64,000 nucleotides of DNA from Sweltsa coloradensis. Lineage: Eukaryota > Arthropoda > Insecta > Plecoptera > Chloroperlidae. Location: assembly GCA_024449915.1 (NCBI GenBank), contig JAMZAV010000312.1, forward strand, positions 310,001-374,000, in the 5' to 3' direction. How positions within the stretch are numbered: position 1 is the stretch's first letter; each line of letters opens with the position of its first letter. Shown here piece by piece: positions 59,240 through 64,000 of this stretch. Below the pieces are notes generated by a model that searched no databases, was not told where the DNA came from, and saw only the letters and a list, made by a program, of their open reading frames with translations. Made by a program: the position numbers and the translations under genes.

Positions 59240-60416
59240 AAATATTTGCGAAATGAAAGTCTCGCATAATACGGTTGTAAGAGAAAGATGAATATCCTAG
59301 GACTGAGTTGGCCAAATTCTACCCCGGGCCTAACGGGATAGGTTTGGGAGTTACCAGAAACAAACATCAATGTTTCATTTACAACCGAATCCAGGTGACA
59401 ACTACTTATTAACGCTATCACCTTCCAGTGTAGGCTTACAGCAGCTACCGCCCACGATCCGTCCGACAGGTGAAATATGAATTGTGTTTTACTTTGGAGA
59501 TTGCGAATAATGGGCGGTGAAATAGCTAAATATACCAAGGATTTGAGTTTCACATCTATTCACTGTCCGCCCACTAGGTTTGAGCCTTGGGGGTTATTCG
59601 TCTTTGCTCATGGGCATTAATTTTAAAAATAGACTAATCGAAAGCTAGGACTCAAAATCGTGAACACTGGCTGAAAGACATACAATAAAAAATAACTTTT
59701 ATTATTATTAATAATAATAATAATTGTATTTAAAATTAAACTGTTTTTAATTTTATTATGGTCATGATACAAATTTAACAATTTGACAGAGAATTGAGTA
59801 AACTATTATAGATTAAGTTATATATTATAATATAACTAAATTCAACATAGCTAAATAATATGATAGTAATAAATCAGCTATCATATTGCGCCGCCTGTGA
59901 TATTGTAAGTTATTGGAAATTGAATTGGTTGTTATTTGTACAGTAATAAATAATAATAGTTTAAACATATTATAGTGGCCGCTAAAGTAGATGGTACTGC
60001 GACAAAATATCAACAATTGAGTGAATTCTAAAAACGTCCAATTTAAATGTTATTTCCCCGGAATGGATATCCCTAGACTTGAATTGACCATTTACATCTT
60101 ATGTAACAACAAAAAACTTATTCGAAATTAGAGAACTTAATATTCGTACCGAAAATTCGTTAAAATGTGACAATGACCATTGATTAACAGCTTTAGCAAC
60201 AAAAAACTAGCAATTAAAACATCCAATTAAAAAATGTTCATGTGTTGAGTTTTATGTTTTAATTAATGTTTGAATAAACGTTTTTAAATCTATTGCTTTG
60301 AAAGTTAACTGTAGAGTCCTTGATAGAGTTGATAGTGGTTTTAATTAGATCGTGAAAGGTGATTGATAAATAAATTGAGTTTTAACTTTGAGTTTGTTTT
60401 AAATTGAGTTTTTGTT
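59240..60416. other. AT-rich intergenic DNA
   Basis: No supported gene. ATT/AAT-rich tracts lie at about 59700-59760. Confidence 0.4.
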
Positions 60417-60960
60417 TGAGGGCGAGTCAACCGTCATGTCGAAATCATATTGTGACACTGGAGACAGCCTAAATCATGTGGGGAGGACATGTCTGAAGCA
60501 GTTGTTTGTTAGTATATCGTTGATGTCGTCGGGGAGGTTGACGATGGGAGGGGCAGAGGTCCCATGACGACGACTGTCAGAGTTCGCCCCTATAGATTCG
60601 AAAACTAAAATACTCACCTTATTTTTTTCTGATTTTTGCAAGATGAATTTTGCCTCTTGTTTCATATCGTAAGATAGGGAAATAAATATCTGGGCCAGAT
60701 TCTACTACAAACTCTACAGGTTTGAACGTGTTATTTGGAAAAACTTTCAGTCATATGATGGACTATACCTCCGCCCCTACGCCCCTAGTTTCGAAAACTA
60801 AAATACTCCCCTTATTATAAGCTGATTTGTGCAAGATGAATTTTGCCTCTTTTTCCCCCTCGTAAGATCGGGAAATAAATATCTGGGCCAAATTATATTC
60901 CACAGGTTTAAACGTGTTATTTGGAAAAACTTTCAGTCATATGATGGCCTGACTATACCT
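60417..60960 (+). repeat. (GTC)n-family copy with its tail duplicated
   Basis: 'gagggcgagtcaaccgtcat' start. The tail segment ('gaaaactaaaatactc' to 'ttcagtcatatgatgg') occurs twice, at about 60598-60760 and 60789-60945. Confidence 0.6.
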
Positions 60961-61797
60961 CTGAAATCAAAGTCTTGAAAAAAAATTAATGAAAAATTAT
61001 AACCATTTCAAAATTTATTAATGAGAACTCATTTTCATTTTAAAATCAAGTTATAACATGCTGGAAGCCATCAAATTATTTTTCACCATCATTGTACACC
61101 CTTAATTATCAATTGTTCACCATCATTTGATCACCCTTTTACTAACTCATTTTATATTATATGAACCATACCATCATTGGCTAAATCATTAGCTACGTCA
61201 CTATTTATACTTTGTTACTTGCTGTTTATAGAATCACTTCCTACTTGACGATGGCCGCCGTTTTACCTTATGCGTTACGTGATTTTGTTTATGCGTAATC
61301 TTTCTGATTTGCATTGTCCTGTATTCGCTGAATTAAAACGTATCGTGCATGCAATATAATTACATTTACTTGATGACATAAATCACCAGCAGGCGACCAT
61401 CGTAATGTCCTGTATGTCGACTTCTACAACTATAATTTGTTGAGTTATTCGTGTGTGCTTGAATCTGGTTAGTTCCAACTTGTGAGTTCTCGACGACGAC
61501 GATGATGACGTGAGAAAGTAGGGCGCTTCAACTGGTTCGCCTATGATATTGTTAGTTTTTTTTAATTTGATGTGTATTTTGTTTAGTAAGAAGGAAAAAT
61601 GGAAATGATGGAGATTATAATATAGTGTCCGTACCAGCAGAGGAAAAAAATTTATTTGAACATAAATTGAAATAAAGTGTGACGCCGTTTTCTTCACCTG
61701 ATCATGTTGGACACAAGTCCGTAAGTCGCTCGGATATTGTGATTCTACCAACTTGATTTTTTTCCCGTAGAAAGCCTATTTCTAGTTTATTTAGTTT

Positions 61798-62100
61798 AAG
61801 AGTGCGTCAACAGTTACGTCAAAATGCTCCACTCTAGCCTAAAGGATGAGAGAGAACAGACCCGTGCTGGACATATCCTGCCACAGGCAAGGGGAGGGAA
61901 GGTGCGATTCTCATCCTATACTGTCGTCCTTGTCATCGTTATTATTGTCGTTGTCGTCTTTGTCTGGAAGGGGAGGTGTCCCATGACGATGACTGCCATA
62001 GCTCGCCTCTAGTTACGGGGAGTTAAATTAGGCTACTCAGGATTGCCGGTAGAGGGTATCGAAACGGCGACCTCCCGATTCGAAGTCCCACGCGATATAC
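61798..62100 (+). repeat. (GTC)n-family copy joined to a SINE S1 fragment
   Basis: 'gcgtcaacagttacgtcaaa', 'acaggcaaggggagggaagg', a GTC/GTT tract (61921-61962), 'gcctctagttacggggagtt', then at 62039 'ggattgccggtagagggtat', an S1-like tRNA head on the minus strand. Confidence 0.6.
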
Positions 62101-64000
62101 ACATATTCTCATTTTGTCGGGTTTTTTCCATTTTATATTCATGTTAAATCAATTTGAATTCATTTGAACACGATTTATATTTATTCGATAATAACACTAA
62201 GTTATAACAAAATTTATTTTCATTAGATAGCAAATGACTGTATATTATAAACATTTTCTAACAAAGCCCATTTTTACTTTATCAGTTCATACCATTATTT
62301 AGTACTGATCATTTGAATACATTAACACTGGCAATAATGAACCTATGTTCTGGAGTAATGTAATAAGTAGGCCTATGTTGTATCACGTAAGTTTATATTG
62401 TTGTCATCCATTGCGAACCAGTTTTCTACTGAATAACAAACGCGCGCGCTCAGGTATTGACGATTGCAGCTGAACGGTTGCATTTATATCATTACCAAAT
62501 TTTGCATAAATGTTAATATAGTTTCTTTATATTGATATCCTTACTTGGTTGCCAAGAATTTCAATGCGAGAGGTGAGTCCAAAAAACGAAAATCGAAAAC
62601 ATGGATTTCAATTCTGGAAATTCCCACCAAACCGTTTAACTTACGATAAAAACAAATTACGATGCGCGTTCACATTGATATAAACATTGATATCCATATG
62701 AAAAATTGCGTTAAAAATCCGTACACTTTAAATAAATCCCCGAAGTTCACCAAAATTGAGTAAATTATGGAGTTTTCACGATTTTCTTATTCAAAATTGA
62801 TGTAATTATCTAAAAATGCGCGTACTGGATCTCATAGATTGATTCTTTATTAACGTTGTTGTGAAATATGATACCGATGATGTTAGCCGTTTGCCCGAAA
62901 AAACATGAAAGCTGAGCGTCTAAACTCGTCTGCGCGCCAGCTTCAGCGACCCCTCTTAAGGGCGCGTAAACCGTTAGGTCATAATGTGAGGACATACCCA
63001 AGCTCCATAATAACTTGTCAGTAGCCCAATTGTTTGATAGTCAGCTTTGCGAGATATCTGGTAGTATCTAGGCAAACACGTACCCTATACCGTCCAATGA
63101 ATGAGAGGTTGAACATGCTACTTCCTGTAGACTCGTTATCATTGAATTTTTTTTCAGTGCGTAGATTATATTGGCAGCTTTTCAAACATAAGCAACTGTT
63201 GGTTTAAGGATGTTGTTGAATGTTCAATGGGATAAGAATGGCGTGCTCAAATAAAAGGTTGGTCGTTACACGTTATACATTGTGATACTCAACTTACAAA
63301 AAGTAAATGTGCGGAATAATCACACATTTCTATAGGACTCAATATTTTATAGGAGCAGGCTTCCAGCAACACTACATTACAACAATGAAACAAATTAATC
63401 GAAACTAATGACAGTGCCATAGGTTGTGCAGGACGTACACAAACTAAACCAATACAAATTTATATAAATTCAAAGTTGTGGCCATGTAATCTATCCAGCA
63501 GCTAAAATTTGATTATTATATTTTTTAAGATTCTGTGCTATACCCATAAGAAGACAACAAATACAAAATTTTAATCATTGAAGTTGACTTGCAGGAGAAC
63601 TCTTTTATTTCCTTGGTAAATTCCTAGACCCCTCAGAGTTTCGTAGTATATGTTTCTGCGAAATAATTTGTGTATTTGTTTTAATGATGTTTTGTATTTG
63701 GTCTTTGTTCATCCTTTATTTGTGTACCATGTTCATGTTATTGGATTTTTAAGAAAATAACAGAAACATTGATGGATTGGTCGAGATCAACGTACATAAA
63801 GATAGATTGATTGATCAATCAGTGCGTGTGATATCATTTTGTGCCTCTTTAACCTACGGGGCTTGCTTTAAAATAAGGAAGCCCCCCCCCCCCTCATTCA
63901 TGTACTGATGGGTAAGGAGGATGATATGGTGAAGACTTTGAACAATTTACTTAATTAGTTCTACATAGAAATGGCACAGTACAAAAGCTTCTAGATATAT
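62101..64000. other. Intergenic DNA, no supported gene
   Basis: AT-rich. A fragment of the (GTC)n family start ('gcgtaaaccgttaggtcata') lies at about 62963-62982, and a C-run at about 63882-63892. A possible acceptor plus short frame at 63158 is discussed under rejected items. Confidence 0.4.

Noticed and set aside
63158..63205. Possible last exon of gene B (acceptor ttttttttcag, frame ending QLLV stop, AATAAA near 63249)
   Set aside because: It fits phase 1 after the donor at 57593 but lies 5.5 kb away, is only 16 codons, and the nearer stop with a poly(A) signal is simpler. A cDNA would decide.

Overview
The window looks like nuclear DNA of a metazoan, probably a marine invertebrate. It has canonical GT/AG introns (some very long), signal-peptide and cysteine-module exons, AATAAA poly(A) signals, many microsatellites, and a dense mix of miniature inverted-repeat elements, tRNA-derived SINEs, LINE fragments and DNA transposons. 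There is nothing bacterial, viral or CRISPR-like. I cannot name the phylum. The frequent short motif TAGGCCTA and the repeat families are only suggestive.

Two protein genes can be supported, both on the + strand. Gene A ends near the left: two convincing exons (5370-5493, 6921-7454), a stop at 7452-7454 and AATAAA at 7488. A possible upstream exon lies near 2420. I do not recognise its product. Gene B fills most of the rest (8704 to 57702). A signal-peptide exon is followed by five six-cysteine modules, four in their own exon (exons 2-5) and the fifth at the start of exon 6. Then come Thr/Pro-rich and Pro/Tyr-motif segments, a candidate 15-nt microexon, a short CPxxC-type exon, one giant exon (50925-56423) coding about 1,830 residues of highly charged low-complexity sequence, and a last exon with a partly decayed cysteine module. 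AATAAA follows the last stop. Every intron of gene B is phase 1, and the summed coding length closes in frame at about 2,540 codons once three one-base deficits in the giant exon are allowed for. The product would be a secreted polyampholyte capped at both ends by disulfide modules. An extracellular matrix, mineral, mucus or adhesive role is inference only.

The introns of gene B, above all intron 2 (18863-39506), are filled with mobile DNA. This includes two hAT-like MITEs with 8-bp target duplications (18053-18513, 46212-46832) and a 4.3-kb long-inverted-repeat transposon (42905-47192) that carries the second MITE. A 1.1-kb element (40746-41847) sits 28 bp upstream of exon 4. Other content is a 5'-truncated LINE (about 15905-17105), palindromes at 13690-13985 and 38051-38668, and a tRNA-bearing duplicated and inverted block at 10834-13085. 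A dispersed family with a (GTC)n core occurs about a dozen times. A long imperfect inverted repeat (22440-25860) has a right arm that looks base-smeared and may be an assembly artefact.

Downstream of gene B (57.7-64 kb) I see only repeats and AT-rich sequence.
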